This document shows positions 12,181-24,612 of a stretch of 64,000 nt of DNA, in pieces (position 1 is the stretch's first letter; each line of letters opens with the position of its first letter). Below the pieces are notes generated by a model. That model did not search any database. It had not been told where the DNA came from and saw only the letters and a list, made by a program, of their open reading frames with translations. The position numbers and the translations under genes are program-made. Source of the DNA: Charina bottae (lineage: Eukaryota; Chordata; Lepidosauria; Squamata; Charinaidae); the NCBI GenBank assembly GCA_023362775.1, contig JALMGJ010000029.1:2880001-2944000 (forward strand), read 5' to 3'.

Positions 12181-12189
12181 TTAAGGCTT

Positions 12190-13705
12190 AACAGAGTTGT
12201 AAAAAACTAAGAACCTCCCCCAAACCACAGAAACAAAAATAATTCCATCCAATTTGTATCATTGTCCACTGTGGCCCTTGAACTCCCAAAATAATGTTAA
12301 GTGCAATGGCTGGTTACAAAAAAACAAAGCTTACTTCTGACCTAGATTGAGACTCCTATGATTGTAAGCCAAAGAATCTAGTTTGTAGATTCCAGAGTAC
12401 TCTCCGGAAACCTGAAGTCTGCCCAGACTGGCATGAATTTTAATCGAGGGACTTGCAGCAAAATTCTGATAGCATGAAATGCCCCTGTTCACTGGTTAAA
12501 TTTGATTAGCCACTTGAACCATGCCCACATCAAAATTATGTCATTTGGGGGTTTTTCCCCTCCAACTCTAACAATTGATATTCCAGTTAGCCATGGAGTA
12601 CAGTATGTTCAGACTTCTTGAGATTATTGGTAGGCTCCTTCTCTTAAGGATTTCCACTCATGCAGTGTTTTTACCTCCTGAATCATCAGAAATGTTTTCA
12701 AAGCTGCTCATGATTGTCGTCACTGCTGCCTTCTTTGAACACGGAGAACTCCAAATGAACTGACCTCCCCTCTAAGGGAGAACAAAAATTGGCATCCAGC
12801 CAACACCTAGCTCTTATCCTCACTTTCCTTTGCATTGGTTACCTTAGCAAGTCACTTCAAAACCACCCCCTCCTCATTTTAATAGGAATAATGAAATGAA
12901 GGGGTGGCACATGGTCCCTTCTCTCAACAGGTATGGGAAAGAGAAGAGAACCTGGGAGACAGAATGATGTGAGAGTTCTTGTCCATGGGAAACCATCCAA
13001 TCTAGAGTCCTAGCATTGCCTTCACAGTGCTTTAATTAGCTCTAGAGTGTTATTAGAAGGATGCAGAGGCTAATCTGGAGCAGCACAAATAATGTGTGGA
13101 AAAGCCTTATAAGTGTTCTTCTGCAATCACCCCATGTTGACTTATGCCTGTTTCCTGTGAATGGATGTATTATTTTGGCTGCATATGCATTAGTATTCAC
13201 TCCTGTGCATCAGATATAGAAGAAATATTTATTTGATTCAATGAGCAGGAAAATAGATGTAGCTTTTTGGAAGCTAATGCCCACTCCAGCAGGTGGGAAG
13301 AGCATAAGAAAGCCAGTGGTAAGCAAAGCAAACTATTTCTGGGAGAAAACTCTTCTCTGCAAGCCCTACCAAAGGCTTCTGTTTTGGGGAGTCAGCTGGT
13401 CAAAAGAAAAATAAATACTACCAGCATGAGTGTGCTTGAAGCAGCGAGCTGGTAGGCAAGAAAAACAGGAAAGCATTCTCCACGTGCTATCAAAGTTCCC
13501 TCTAACTGCCTCTTCCTTACTATTAATAAGGAAATATGGAACTGGGAAACTCACGTATCTCTTGTAACTTTATGTCCTGCCTAAAATAAAGAGGATGGAA
13601 GTTCTTTCTGAAAAGGGAATGGATTCAGAATGATGGGATAGGGAAGCTAAGATGGTGTCCTTGTTGCTTCTGGCTGCCTGCCCAAAGATTTAGATCTCTA
13701 CCTTG
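12190..13705. other. unassigned sequence
   Basis: No coding domain or repeat family recognised. It ends at the 5' TSD of the L1. Confidence 0.4.
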
Positions 13706-13725
13706 GAAAAGGAGCTTACAGTTTT
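13706..13725. repeat. 5' target-site duplication of the full-length L1
   Basis: The 20-mer gaaaaggagcttacagtttt is repeated exactly at 19,542-19,561. It defines the L1 insertion boundaries. Confidence 0.95.
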
Positions 13726-14506
13726 GCACTTCCGGGGTGGAGACGAATGGCGGCTAGGAGAACTTGATAGAAACTCTGTAGTAAAAACAATACCCATGCA
13801 GCTTTAAGCCGGTTTTCGCAAAACAAAGAACTAACGAACAACGGCAGAGAAAGCGGGATATCGGCTTCTCTGAGAAAAAAGAATTTCAGCGGCTTCAGAG
13901 GCAGCGAGTTAAGCGTTTGTCTGTGTTTTGTGTTGTCAGCGACTCGCAGTGAAAAAGAACAAGCCGGGAAGCCTGAAAGAGAAAGTGGAGCCGCGTGGCA
14001 GTGTCTGGAAATAGACAAACGCCGCTTTCGCTCACTGAGACAAGATTTGAGAACTACTAAAAGAAAGACTAAAAGCCAAAGATTCTGAACGAAGAAAAAA
14101 AAAAGCGAGAGACAGTTTGGTGAGAAGACTCATAGTTCCTATTTATAAAAACTTTAAAAAAAAAGAGGACTGATTTAATTAATAATTTAACAACCCTTTT
14201 TTTTCTGTAAGACCGTGATTGCAAAATGAATTTCTTATTTAAAGCTTAGAAATATAATTTCATTTACTATAGACATAATTGTGTAAATTAGAGTAATAAA
14301 CATATATTGTTAAGTAGATAAGTAGATAATTAAGTACATTTTGTTAAGTAGTTAAAAATAAGTTAAAGTAATTAATAAGAGAAATATAAGAAAGTGATTT
14401 TTTTGATTGTATAGAAGAAAAGTAATACTCGATAAGGTAATAAGTAAATAAGGATAAAGGTATTAAATACAAATAATTAAAAGAGGGAAAAGATAAAGGA
14501 AAAAAA
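13726..14506 (+). promoter_or_regulatory. L1 5' UTR with ETS- and YY1-like motifs
   Basis: The element begins gcACTTCCGG (ETS/GABP-like core at 13,729-13,736) and has ATGGCGGC (YY1-like core) at 13,747-13,754, about +22 from the 5' end. A second L1 5' end in this window (37,737) has the same pair at nearly the same spacing. Human L1 also has a YY1 site close to its 5' end, so a TATA-less internal promoter is a reasonable inference. The distal 300 bp of the UTR is AT-rich. Confidence 0.55.
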
Positions 14507-15394
14507 ATGAGTATGAGTACAAGAAGACAAGGAATGCTGTCTTCACAAGCAAGAAGTTCAGAGACGGGGGAGGGAGAATGGCTAAAGTCACTGTTTGAAG
14601 ATTTCACAATAAAAACAACTCAAACAATAACGCAAACAGTGACACGTGTTCTGGAAGAAAAATTAGAAGGTTTAGAAAAGAGATTGGAACAAAAAATAGG
14701 AAAAATAGAAAAAAATTTGAAAGAAGAAATACATGGAGTGAAGAAACAAACTGAAAAAATGTGAGGAGAGAATAGATAAAAAGGAGGAACAAATAACTAT
14801 GTTAGAATGTAAAGAAAAGGAATACTGTATTAGACTAAGAGGAGTAACAGAGGAGAAGGGTGATAGTATAAGAGAAATTGTATACAGATGCTAGCAAACT
14901 TAATAGAGTGGGAGGAAGATAGATTAGAGGAAGAGATTGAAAAAATGTATAGGATTAACTCTAAATATGCGATAATGTATAAAAAACCGAGAGACATATT
15001 AATAGAATTCTCAAAAAAACGAATAAGAAACATGATAATTCAAGCATCCTATAACAAAAAAATAGAAATTGAAGGAAAAGATGTCACTATTTTTAAGGAA
15101 ATCCCAGCAAAAATACTAAAAAAGAGAAAAGAATATAGATTCTTAACAGATATTTTGAGAAAAAATAATATAGATTTCAGGTGGGAAGTACCTGAAGGTC
15201 TTACCCTAACCTTTAAAGGACAAAGAACTAAACTGAACTCAATCTTAAAAGCCAAAGAATTTTTTAAAAAAATTGAAAAAGAACAAACAAACCCTAAGGA
15301 ACAGAAAGAAGGGAGGAAAGAAGAAACTTTAAGTCAGAAAGAAGGAGAGGTATCCAACACAAGGGAATTTATATCATTACTAGTAAATGAGTGA
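14507..15394 (+). pseudogene. L1 ORF1 (RNA-binding chaperone), frameshifted
   Basis: ORF1p binds L1 RNA as a trimer in the ribonucleoprotein. The N-terminal part (14,507-14,764) ends in a heptad-like Leu/Lys/Glu-rich stretch suited to a coiled coil. A central RRM-like segment ('YCIRLRGVTEEKGDS', about 14,820-14,870) and a C-terminal domain ('RDILIEFSKKRIRN', about 14,990-15,030) follow. The frame shifts near 14,760 (at an A-run) and shifts back near 14,880, so two small indels break one gene. The start ATG at 14,507 is the first in the frame and directly precedes the Ser/Thr/Arg-rich N terminus. It ends at the TGA at 15,392, overlapping the ORF2 start. Confidence 0.85.
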
Positions 15395-18300
15395 ACTTAG
15401 AGCAATTACATGGAACATCAATGGAGCTAACTCTCCAATTAAAAGAAAACGAATATTTCAATTATTAAATAAATCAAAACCAGATATTACATGCCTTCAA
15501 GAAACCCACATTAAAAAAACAGAAGCAAACTATTTAATAAATAAGAAATTAGGAATAGAATTTATAACAGCGAATGAAAACAAAAAAATGGAGTAGTTAT
15601 ATATATAAAATCCTATCTAAAACCTAAATTAATAAAAAAAGACGACAAAGGGAGATACATCATAGTCGAAATTGAAAATCAAAATTCTAAAACTTTGGTA
15701 ATTGGTATATATGCCCCAAACAATAATAAATTTTTTTTTTATAAAGATTTATCAAATGCCCCCTCAAAACAATTGGATTATAATGGGAGACCTAAATGGA
15801 GTAGTCTCACCAAAAATAGATAGAGAAACTAATAATCAACCAAACAATTATCAAGGTAAACTACCTAAAGAATTTTTTGAAATGATAAACAACTTAACAT
15901 TGATAGATGCTTGGAGAAGCCAAAATAGAACAATTAGAGATTACACATTTTATTCTAATAGGCACAAATCATTATCAAGAATAGATATGATATGGATATC
16001 AAAAAATTTAGAAAATAAAATTAAAGAACTAAAAATTTTACCAAAAACTTTATCTGATCATAACCCAGTACAAATAATCTTGAAGGTAAATTTAAGAAAT
16101 TATAGATGGAGACTAAATGAAAATATTTTGAAAAACAAAGAAAATCTGGAAGATCTACAAAAGAAATTGAAAGAATTTTTCCAATGGAACATAAATACAG
16201 AGGTAAAACTAGAAACGGTATGGGAGGCTAGTAAAGCTTTTATGAGGGGACATTTTATATCCCTAAATAACTATCAAAGAAAAGCAGCACAAAGAAAATT
16301 ACAAACAATTCTAGATCAAATCAAGGAAAAAGAAAAAGAACTTCAAAACAAAAATAAAAATAAAAAATAGGAAATTCTAAAACAAATTAAAATATTACAA
16401 TTGCAACTAAAAATTTATATGAGAGAAGATATTGATAAAAAAATGAAATATATAAAACAAAGACATTTTGAACAAGCAAATAAGCCAGGCGGCTGGCGTA
16501 CAAATTAAGAAAAGAAAGAGAAAAACGAATAATTTCTAAAATAAAAGAAAATAATGTTGATTTAATTCACAATGAGGAAATTAAAAAAGCGTTTCATACC
16601 TATTACACAAAATTATATAAAAAACAACAAACACTACTGGAAAAAATTGAAGAATATATTCAGAAATGCAACTTAAAAAAATTATCTAATGAACAAAAAG
16701 AAATAACAGAAAATTTGATTACAACGCAAGAAATAATGGATGCAATTAAAAAATTGAAAACAGGTAAAACTCCAGGTACAGATGGACTTTCTGCAGGCAA
16801 TTTAAAGAACAAATTATAGAGCCACTTAAAAATCTATTTAACTTAATATTAGAAGGAAACAAAATACCACAATCATGGATGGAAGCAAGAATCACTCTAA
16901 TCCCAAAAGAAAATCAAGATTCAACGGAATGTCAAAATTACAGACCGATTTCCCTACTAAATAACGATTACAAAATATTTACCATGATACTGGCAGAAAG
17001 ATTAAAGAAAGTTTTACAAGAATTAATAAATCAAGACCAAAACGGATTTCTTCCAAGTAGACAAATAAATGAAAATTTACGCACAGTTATAAATTTGGTG
17101 GAATATGCACACATTCATAATGAAAAACCAATAATGTTATTATTTCTAGATGCAGAAAAAGCCTTCGACAACGTCAATTGGGATTTTTTAATTAAAATAT
17201 TAGAACACAGGAACTTTGGAGATAAATTTATAAAGGCAATACAAGCTATATATAGAACACAAAAAGCCAAAATCATAATTAATGAAGAAGAAACACAAGA
17301 TTGTAACATAGAAAAAGGCACCCATCAAGGATATCCGTTATCTCCACTATTATTTATACTAGTATTGGAATGTCTATTGGAAGAAATTAGAAAAGATGAA
17401 AACTTAAAAGGAATTAAAATTAAAAAAGAGACGTACAAATTAAAAGCGTTTGCAGATGATTTGGTTATAACACTGCAAAATCCCATAGACTCAATAGATA
17501 ATTTAAATAAAAAAATACAAGAATATGGGGAAGTAGCAGGATTTAAAATAAATAAACAAAAAACTAAAATGATAAATTTAAATATGACAAAGAAAGATCG
17601 AATTGAATTAGAACAAAAAACAGGATTTCAAAATGTAAAACAAATAAAATACCTGGGAATACAGATAACTTCGAAAAATATTGATTTATTTAAAAACAAT
17701 TAAAACAATTACAAGATGGATGGAAATTAAAAAAGATTTAGAAAAATGGAAATCGTTACAATTATCTCTATTGGGAAGAATAGCTACTGTTAAAATGAAT
17801 ATATTACCAAGAATTTTGTATCTGTTCCAAACGATACCAATTATAACAACAGATCAAACATTTCAAAAATGGCAAAAAGATTTAGCAAAATTTATATGGC
17901 AAGGGAAAAAACCCAGAATAAAACTAAAATATTTACAAGATGCAAAAGAAAGAGGAGGATTGGGATTGCCAGACCTAAAATTATACTATGAAATTTGTGG
18001 ATTATTATGGCTAAAAGACTGGATAACATTGGAAAATACGAAATTACTAAATTTAGAAGGGCATGATATTCGATTCGGTTGGCATGGATACATGTGGTAT
18101 AACAAAAGTAAAATTAATAAGGCATTTAGTAATCATATTATAAGGAAATCATTATTAAAAATATGGAACAGATACAAAAATTCTTTATTACCAACTATAC
18201 CATGGTGGACATCACCTCAGGAGGCATTTGCCAGGCAGGAAAATCGAAGTGACAATAAATGGTTGAGATACCAAAATTTATTAAAATTTAATGAACAGAA

Positions 18301-19122
18301 TTACGAATTTAAGACAAGAGAAGAATTGGAAAAAGAGGGTTCCATATGTCAATGGTTTACATATTTCCAAATAAAAGAACAATTTAAATTAGACAAAAAA
18401 ATGTTTAAATTTGAGAAAAGAGGAAATAGATGGAATAATATATTATGGAACGAAAACGATCATTTGATTTCCAAATTATATAAAAAACTATTAGAAATAA
18501 AAACTAATGACATAAAAATAAAAAAATACATGACAAAATGGGAAGAAAATTTAAGGCATGAAATTAACTATGAAGATTGGCAAAATATATGGACAAAAAT
18601 ATTAAATTTACATTGAGCAATAATCTAAAAGAAAATATATACAAAATGATGTTTAGGTGGTACATGTCTCCTGAGACGTTGTTCAAAATGAAGCATATTA
18701 ATTCAAATCTATGTTGGAAATGCAAAACAAAAGTTGGTTCAATGTATCATGTGTGGTGGGCATGTAAGAAAACAAAAAAATATTGGGATAAAATACATCT
18801 GTGTATCTGTAAAATTTTGGAAACAAATATGGAAAAAAAACCAGAAATCTACCTACTGGGATTAATGGAAAAAAAGATGAACAATAACAGCAAAAAACTA
18901 TTATTATATCTAACAACAGCAGCAAGAATTACTTTTGCACAATACTGGAAACAAGAAGGTACTCCGACAATAGAAGAATGGATCATAAAACTAATGGAAA
19001 TCACTCAAATGGACAGACTAACAAATTTAATGAAAGATGGAGAATTGGAGGACTATGAATTGAAATGGAACCCCTTTTTAAAGTATATACAAAAGGAATA
19101 CATGATCAAATTAAGTATATAA
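15387..19122 (+). pseudogene. L1 ORF2 (endonuclease-reverse transcriptase), frameshifted
   Basis: Performs target-primed reverse transcription. Domains in order: APE endonuclease from 15,387 ('ITWNINGANSP', 'CLQETH', later 'MGDLNGVV' and 'LSDHNPV'); reverse transcriptase about 16,740-17,700 ('YRPISLLN', 'DAEKAFD', 'GTHQGYPLSPLLF', 'AFADDLV'); C-terminal region with CCHC motif ('CWKC' then H and C at about 18,710-18,763). Breaks: frameshifts near 15,590 (A-run), 15,735 (T-run), 16,490, 16,800, 17,700 and 18,600, plus an in-frame TAG at 16,368. The first ATG, in the ATGAGTGA overlap with the ORF1 stop, starts immediately before the endonuclease motif. It is intact in layout but not translatable as one protein. 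Confidence 0.9.
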
Positions 19123-19541
19123 AATTATAAGTGAAAGAAGAAATAAGAGAAAAGTAAATGTATTAGAAGATCTAGAATGAATAAGGTATTGAAATTTATG
19201 AAATATAATGAAATAATTATAAAAATGAAATACGAAAGAGAAAAAAAAAGAAAAAGGGGGGGAAAGGAATAAGAAAAGCTATGTAAATAAATATGAAACA
19301 AAAAATTTTTTCGTGAAGAAAACTGGAAGTATTTTAAAAGTCTATAATATATGTTGTCATTTATTCTTTCAATTTTTTAAAAAATTTCTTTCTGTCTTTC
19401 TTTTTTCCTTTTATTGTCCTTTTTTTGTATGTAAAGATGTATGAAATGTAAATATGTTGTACACATTGTAAGTATATGTATAATTGTTTATATGTGTTTA
19501 ATATATATTTTAAATAATAAAATTTATTTAAAAAAATATAA
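19123..19541 (+). other. L1 3' UTR and A-rich tail
   Basis: AT-rich 3' UTR with a pyrimidine tract at 19,365-19,425 and an AATAAA-like run 'taaataataaaatttatt' just before the end. The tail is short and mixed A/T. It is followed immediately by the 3' TSD. Confidence 0.85.
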
Positions 19542-19561
19542 GAAAAGGAGCTTACAGTTTT
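19542..19561. repeat. 3' target-site duplication of the full-length L1
   Basis: Exact copy of 13,706-13,725. Confidence 0.95.
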
Positions 19562-20049
19562 AAAATCAAGAATCAATCTCAGATATCTAGCAATCTTCAA
19601 ATACAGTAGCAACCTTCTAAAGAAAAGAGTAATTAGATGACTGTCAACAAAGTATTAGCCAAACTGCCTTATTTATTACACTGATCTCTTTATCTGTAGC
19701 AGTGATGCTTCATGCTGCCCTTTTTTCTCATCATCTCTGGAGGCTTTTCAACTAGGCAGAGTTTTAAGAATGAGAGAGTATTTGGTACTTCTGAAGTACC
19801 AAATACTCCTGGGAATATTTCACCCTATTTGTAGTGAAAATATAAGACTATATATTTTTATTACAAATGCCTAGAGAATTCACTAAATTATTACAGCATA
19901 GTTCAACACATTATAAGCATGTCACTATCGTGAATGCTTCATTTGGCAGTTACAGGTCATAAAAAGCCAGACTTCTTAATAAATCATCACTTTAGTCTAT
20001 CAATTCAATCAATTTTTCTATTTTTCTTAATGCTGCGCATATTTGACTG
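19562..20049. other. unassigned sequence with perfect palindrome
   Basis: Contains a perfect 33-bp inverted repeat: arms gagtatttggtacttc at 19,776-19,791 and its complement at 19,793-19,808, with a one-base loop. Otherwise nothing was recognised. Confidence 0.6.
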
Positions 20050-20560
20050 TTCTACCAACACAACAATGATCATCCAACATCAACTTCGCTGGACCGGCCA
20101 TGTTGTTCGAATGCCTGACCATCGTCTTCCAAAGCAGCTACTTTACTCCCAACTTAAGAATGGAAAACGGAATATTGGTGGACAGCAAAAGAGATTCAAA
20201 GACACTCTCAAAGCTAATTTTAAAAAATGTAGTATCAGCATTGAGAACTGGGAAGCCCTAACTCATGAGCGTTTCAATTGGAGGTCAGCCTTTATTAAAG
20301 GCGCTATGGACTTTGAAGAAGCACGAGTACAGGGCGAAAGGGAAAAAAGAGCTAAAAGGAAGGCACGTCAAGCAAACCCTCATCATGACCGTCTCCCACC
20401 CGGAAACCTATGCCCTCATTGTGGGAGGTTGTGCGGATCCAGAATTGGCCTTTACAGCCACTTACGGATCCACTGTTAAAATTTTACCCTTGGAAGACAA
20501 TCTTACTCGGCTACGAGTGATCGCCAATGAAGATGAATATTATATTCTACAATAGCTACT
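20050..20560 (+). mobile_element. RTE-like LINE 3' end (copy 1)
   Basis: 5'-truncated copy of the same LINE as 48,389-50,755 (-); the two read about 97% alike where I compared them. It encodes only the C-terminal part of the protein: 'IQHQLRWTGHVVRMPDHRLP', a basic Lys/Arg-rich linker and a terminal C2H2 finger (C-x2-C-x12-H-x3-H, codons about 20,411-20,478). The frame is intact to a TAA at about 20,477-20,479. The 3' end is 'gagtgatcgccaatga' followed by short repeats, as is usual for RTE-type LINEs. Possible 6-bp TSD only. Confidence 0.85.
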
Positions 20561-20569
20561 ATATATCAA

Positions 20570-22330
20570 CTTTAATTACTAGGATTTATTTCTTGTATTA
20601 CAGTGATGAATAATCCATTTTCATCCATATAAAAAGATGATGAGAAGGATACTTCACTTTGATTTTCACTTAATTTCTTCATAATTTTATTCCACATTAT
20701 TGATGTCACCCTTATTAAGCATAACCCTTTCAAAAAGAGAGATAGTCTCATACTCTTCTATTTTTAGCTTCTGAGTTATATGTTGCGAATATCAACATTA
20801 TGGTCTCAGACAACATTTGTGTATTAATATAATATTGATATTACATGGATAATTGATTTAAGAATGAATTATAGCAACAAATATATTTTAAAATTTGCAT
20901 TTACACTGACTTACTTGCACATTAGTTCAAATAACTTAACTCAGACTTTGCAATGTGATGATTTACTCTTTGTCTTAATAAATTATTTATGGAAAACCTG
21001 ATTTTTTTTATACCTGCAAAAAATAATTTTGGATTATATATGGACATACTGTAGGTATATCAGGTACTTTCAAACTGAGTCTCATTAAAAATTAAGTGCT
21101 TATTTTACATATTCCTTAAGGGATTGCTGAGCATCTTCCTAAAAATTTTTAGAATTAGTATTTCCATATACTTAGACTGGCTGGGGAAAACATCCCAATT
21201 TTCTCTTCTGAAATGCAATTAATGTATTCAAATAAAATGAGTAGAATAAAAATAATAAACCTAGCTAAGTGTTATATTCTGTACTTTCATTGCCCTGCAT
21301 GTGCTAAATTCTTAGTTGTCCTTATTATCAAACATGTTCAGATTCTAAATACATAATGAAAACAGTTCCTGAGAGCAAAAACAGATGGTTTATTACATGT
21401 TCTCCTTGGATTTAAGGGAAATGAGAGCATCTAATGAATCCTCAGTGAAATGAAAAACACGGTCCTCAATTTACAGGCCAGGAGGCTGCATGATGCTCTC
21501 GTCTTCAAGTAGCCTGGAGTGAACAGCAATTGTTACAAAGGACCAGCCGTTGGAAGCCTGCAGGTTGCTCACTGCTGAGTCTGGATGAGAAAATTGGAAG
21601 TGTGGTACCTGCTGCTCATGGGAGACAAGCTCCTGTTACCAAATTATGGAGGAGGGAAAAGGAGCAGTTAATGGCTTTCCCTGTTGTGACGGATGCTACA
21701 AAGACTATTCAGTCAAGTATTTCACAGCAACAGTGTCATAGTAATTTATCAGTACAGTGAGACCACAGGAGACACTATGAAACTCAGCTTTTATTTTAGA
21801 AGCAAAATGGCCCCCTTTAAACCCACTGAGAAGAGAAACAATCTGCTATGAAACTCTCACAACTGGTCAGAAAACCCTTCTAGAGAACCAGCCTTTCTGT
21901 CTCCCATCCATTTGGATTTCAATACAAAATGGATCTGAAACTGATCTGGGTTGCTATGACTGTATCCGGAGTATCTATTCCCTCCTTGGCAGTTCTTCTT
22001 ACAGCCCAAAGTGAGCAGGGGTGAAGCTGTCCAGTTGGGACTGTCTGTTCTCTGCTAAGGAGAAGAAAAGGCTTGTCCCTTTCGGAGAGAGCAAATGCCA
22101 TGAAGTAGAAACAACAGGAATATACCGAGATTGTTATATTTACTCCTATCCTTTTGTTGAAGATTCCTGCCCAATATTCCTTTTACCTTCACATTAAGGT
22201 AAAGAGGTAGCCAGGAAGAGAAGAAAAAACTTGTTTAAGGCATATAATCACACAAACATAGAATATGTAGCCTTAGTTGTAATTATAATATGGAATGATA
22301 TAAAGACAAATGGGCAGCAATGTGAGAAAT
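20570..22330. other. unassigned AT-rich sequence
   Basis: No coding domain or repeat family recognised. Confidence 0.4.
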
Positions 22331-22460
22331 GGATGTCCGCAGAGTATGGTGAAGAAGGTAAGATGGCAGCCATGTCGGTGCAATCAAAGCTCCACAAGGT
22401 TTTTATGTGTGTTGTGGCCACCATCTTGACATTTTTTTACCACTCCCTGTGGACATCCCT
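22329..22460. repeat. possible small foldback/MITE
   Basis: Inverted ends: 'ggatgtccgcagagtatggt' (22,331-22,350) against 'accactccctgtggacatcc' (22,439-22,458), with a few mismatches. The inner block 'ggccaccatcttgac' also occurs at about 58,368, so it may be part of a dispersed repeat. No TSD was verified. Confidence 0.4.
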
Positions 22461-22832
22461 GAAAGGAACAATCCACTAATGCAGCTGAGCTGGAAGAAAT
22501 GTTTCTGGTACCAAATAAATACAGAGGGCACTTCCACACAGCCACTGTTTTAATTCTTTAGAAGCAGTTTTGTCATCTTCATTCTTTCTGGCCTGAAAAT
22601 TCTGAGAAAACCATAAGCTAACCATAAGCCTATCCGTGCCCTCCAGCTGGGAATCTATAAATGGAATTATATCCCTGCTTTGCCTGATCCATGAGATCAC
22701 ATACAAGCAGCCCAGATTCAGGAGAGGCACAAAACTATATGAGGGGAATCTGGAATCATATGAACAGCTTTTCTTTGGTAACATCTTTAGGTTCAGATCC
22801 TGTGTAATTCATGTATCACTAGTAGAAAGACG

Positions 22833-23160
22833 GGGGCATGGTGGCTCAGCGGGTAAGACACCAGGCTTGTCGATCGCAAGTTCGGAGGTTCGAATCCCTA
22901 GCCCCGCGTGACGGAGTGAGCTCCCACACTAGCCCCAGCTCTTGCCAACCTAGCAATTCGAAAGCATACAAATGCAAGTAGATTAATAGGCACCACTTTG
23001 GTGGGTAGGTAACAGCGTTCTGCGTGCGTCATGCCGGCCACATGACCGTGGAAGCGTCTTCGGACAACGCTGGCTCTTCGGCTAAGAAACGGAGATGAGC
23101 ACCGGCCCCTAGAGTCGGACACGACTGCACAAATGTGCGGAGGGAACCTTTAACCTTTTT
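22833..23160 (+). mobile_element. Sauria-type tRNA SINE, near full length
   Basis: tRNA-related head with A box ('tggctcagcgg', about 22,841) and B box ('ggttcgaatcc', about 22,888), then the tRNA-unrelated body and an 'aacctttaacctt' tail. The expected 'ggaagatcg' stretch in the head is shortened. Flanks agtagaaaga / aggagaaaga are a likely 10-bp TSD with one change. Confidence 0.92.
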
Positions 23161-23164
23161 AGGA

Positions 23165-24405
23165 GAAAGAGCCAAATAATGGATAGATTAAATTGACTCT
23201 CTTGTTCATAATTTGATTCAGAGAAGGGCTGCTGTTTAATCGCAATGGCTTATTGCAGCAATGGACTACTTGCAGCAATTCTAATGACATAAAGAAAGTC
23301 ATACACAGGCAGTAGTTAGAAGCATGCAGTGTTCCCCCAAATTGGTAGCATTCTGAAAGAATACACCTTGGGAGCTGGAAACAAAATTAAAGCTAAATAA
23401 CAAGACTTAATCCAGAGAGAAATTAATTTGGAGAACTCCTCTGTTGCTCAGCAACTCTTTTTTAAAGGAGACACGTTCTGCTTCTGAGACATGCCTTTTG
23501 GCACAAATATGTGTGCATACATGTATGTGTGCATTCTGCTGATGACTGACATTTTGGCAATGAGAATTTCTGAGAAAGACTCCCAAATAGTATATATTGA
23601 CATGGAGAAGGAAACCTTATACAGTATAGAGCAGAGGATAGAGAAGCACACTCATGTGGAGAGGTATTATCGCCTTTTCTGTTGAAGGACTGGCTGCTTT
23701 AGCTGGTATTTCCTTAGATGGTAGAATTACAAGATTCCCTGGAGGCTTCGAAAGTGTCCAAGTCTTAGGGCACATTGGACATTTTTTTCTTCACAAGAGG
23801 AGGTATTTTAGCATACAAAGAGAAATCTCTGACAGATGCCAGCATAATTGTTCCTACATAGCCTGGAGAACGTCTGTAATTATGACAACTTCTTAAAAGT
23901 GTAGGCCCATGTAGATCCCTCTTCATAATGATCGCTGTGGGGGCGATTTAGACGTGCATATTTCAAGAAATAGCTTGGCTTTCTTTTTACCTATATATGT
24001 GAAAATAGTTACTTGGGTTTGGGATGGAAGTCTGAAGATAACCGAATGGTTCCAAGCAGCATAATGACATCCTTTGAATATCTGCAGTATAGTGGGGCTG
24101 AAAAATAGAAGCAAGCTGTGCTCAGAGATAAAATTGGGATCCCTAACTGGGGATTCTTGAGAGTAACAGAGTGAAATCGAACAGTGAAGTGTTCATCTGG
24201 AATAAAATGTTATATATAACTAGAAGCCAAATTATCCCTGCAGCCCAGGCAAAATTTTGGATTCTTACAATTTTTTATTCCAAGTCCAAGATTATATTTC
24301 AAGTTCTGTTCTGCTGGAACACCACCCACTAAGAATGTTCCAAGTGGATTTTTTCTGTTCTGAACTCAATACATGTTTGTCATTTTGTGCACACCCTTTA
24401 AGTGA
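23165..24405. other. unassigned sequence
   Basis: No coding domain or repeat family recognised. Confidence 0.4.
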
Positions 24406-24408
24406 ATT

Positions 24409-24487
24409 ATTTTATTTATTTATTTATTTATTTATTATTTGGATTTATCCCCGCCCATCTCTACCGTGGCAGACTCTGGGCGGTTAG
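24409..24487 (-). mobile_element. short CR1/L2-type 3' tail
   Basis: TTTA run (24,409-24,436) followed by 'ccccgcccatctctaccgtg' and 'gactctgggcggtta', the antisense of the CR1/L2 end. Confidence 0.7.
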
Positions 24488-24583
24488 AGTTAGAGTGCAA
24501 TCTTACATGTTTCAGAGAAGATGGCAGAAAGCCACTTAACTGTGAAGACAGGTAGTGCTTCATCATTGTAAAACCATCCAACT

Positions 24584-24612
24584 GAATTAATTAATTAATT
24601 AATTAATTAATT
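24584..24612. repeat. (AATT)n tract
   Basis: Seven AATT units directly abutting the tail of the next CORE-SINE. Confidence 0.9.

Larger units (their letters stand above)
13726..19541 (+). mobile_element. near-full-length L1 LINE
   Basis: A 5.8-kb non-LTR retrotransposon of the L1 clade: 5' UTR (about 780 bp), ORF1, ORF2 overlapping ORF1 by 8 bases, and an A-rich 3' UTR with a short A-rich tail, flanked by a perfect 20-bp TSD. ORF2 carries APE endonuclease, reverse transcriptase with a FADD catalytic box, and a C-terminal CCHC motif, all in L1 order. The coding strand is very A-rich (Lys/Asn/Ile codons), as is usual for L1. Several frameshifts and a stop make the copy inactive as read. The perfect TSD argues for a recent insertion, so some indels, especially those in homopolymers, could be assembly errors. 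Confidence 0.95.
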
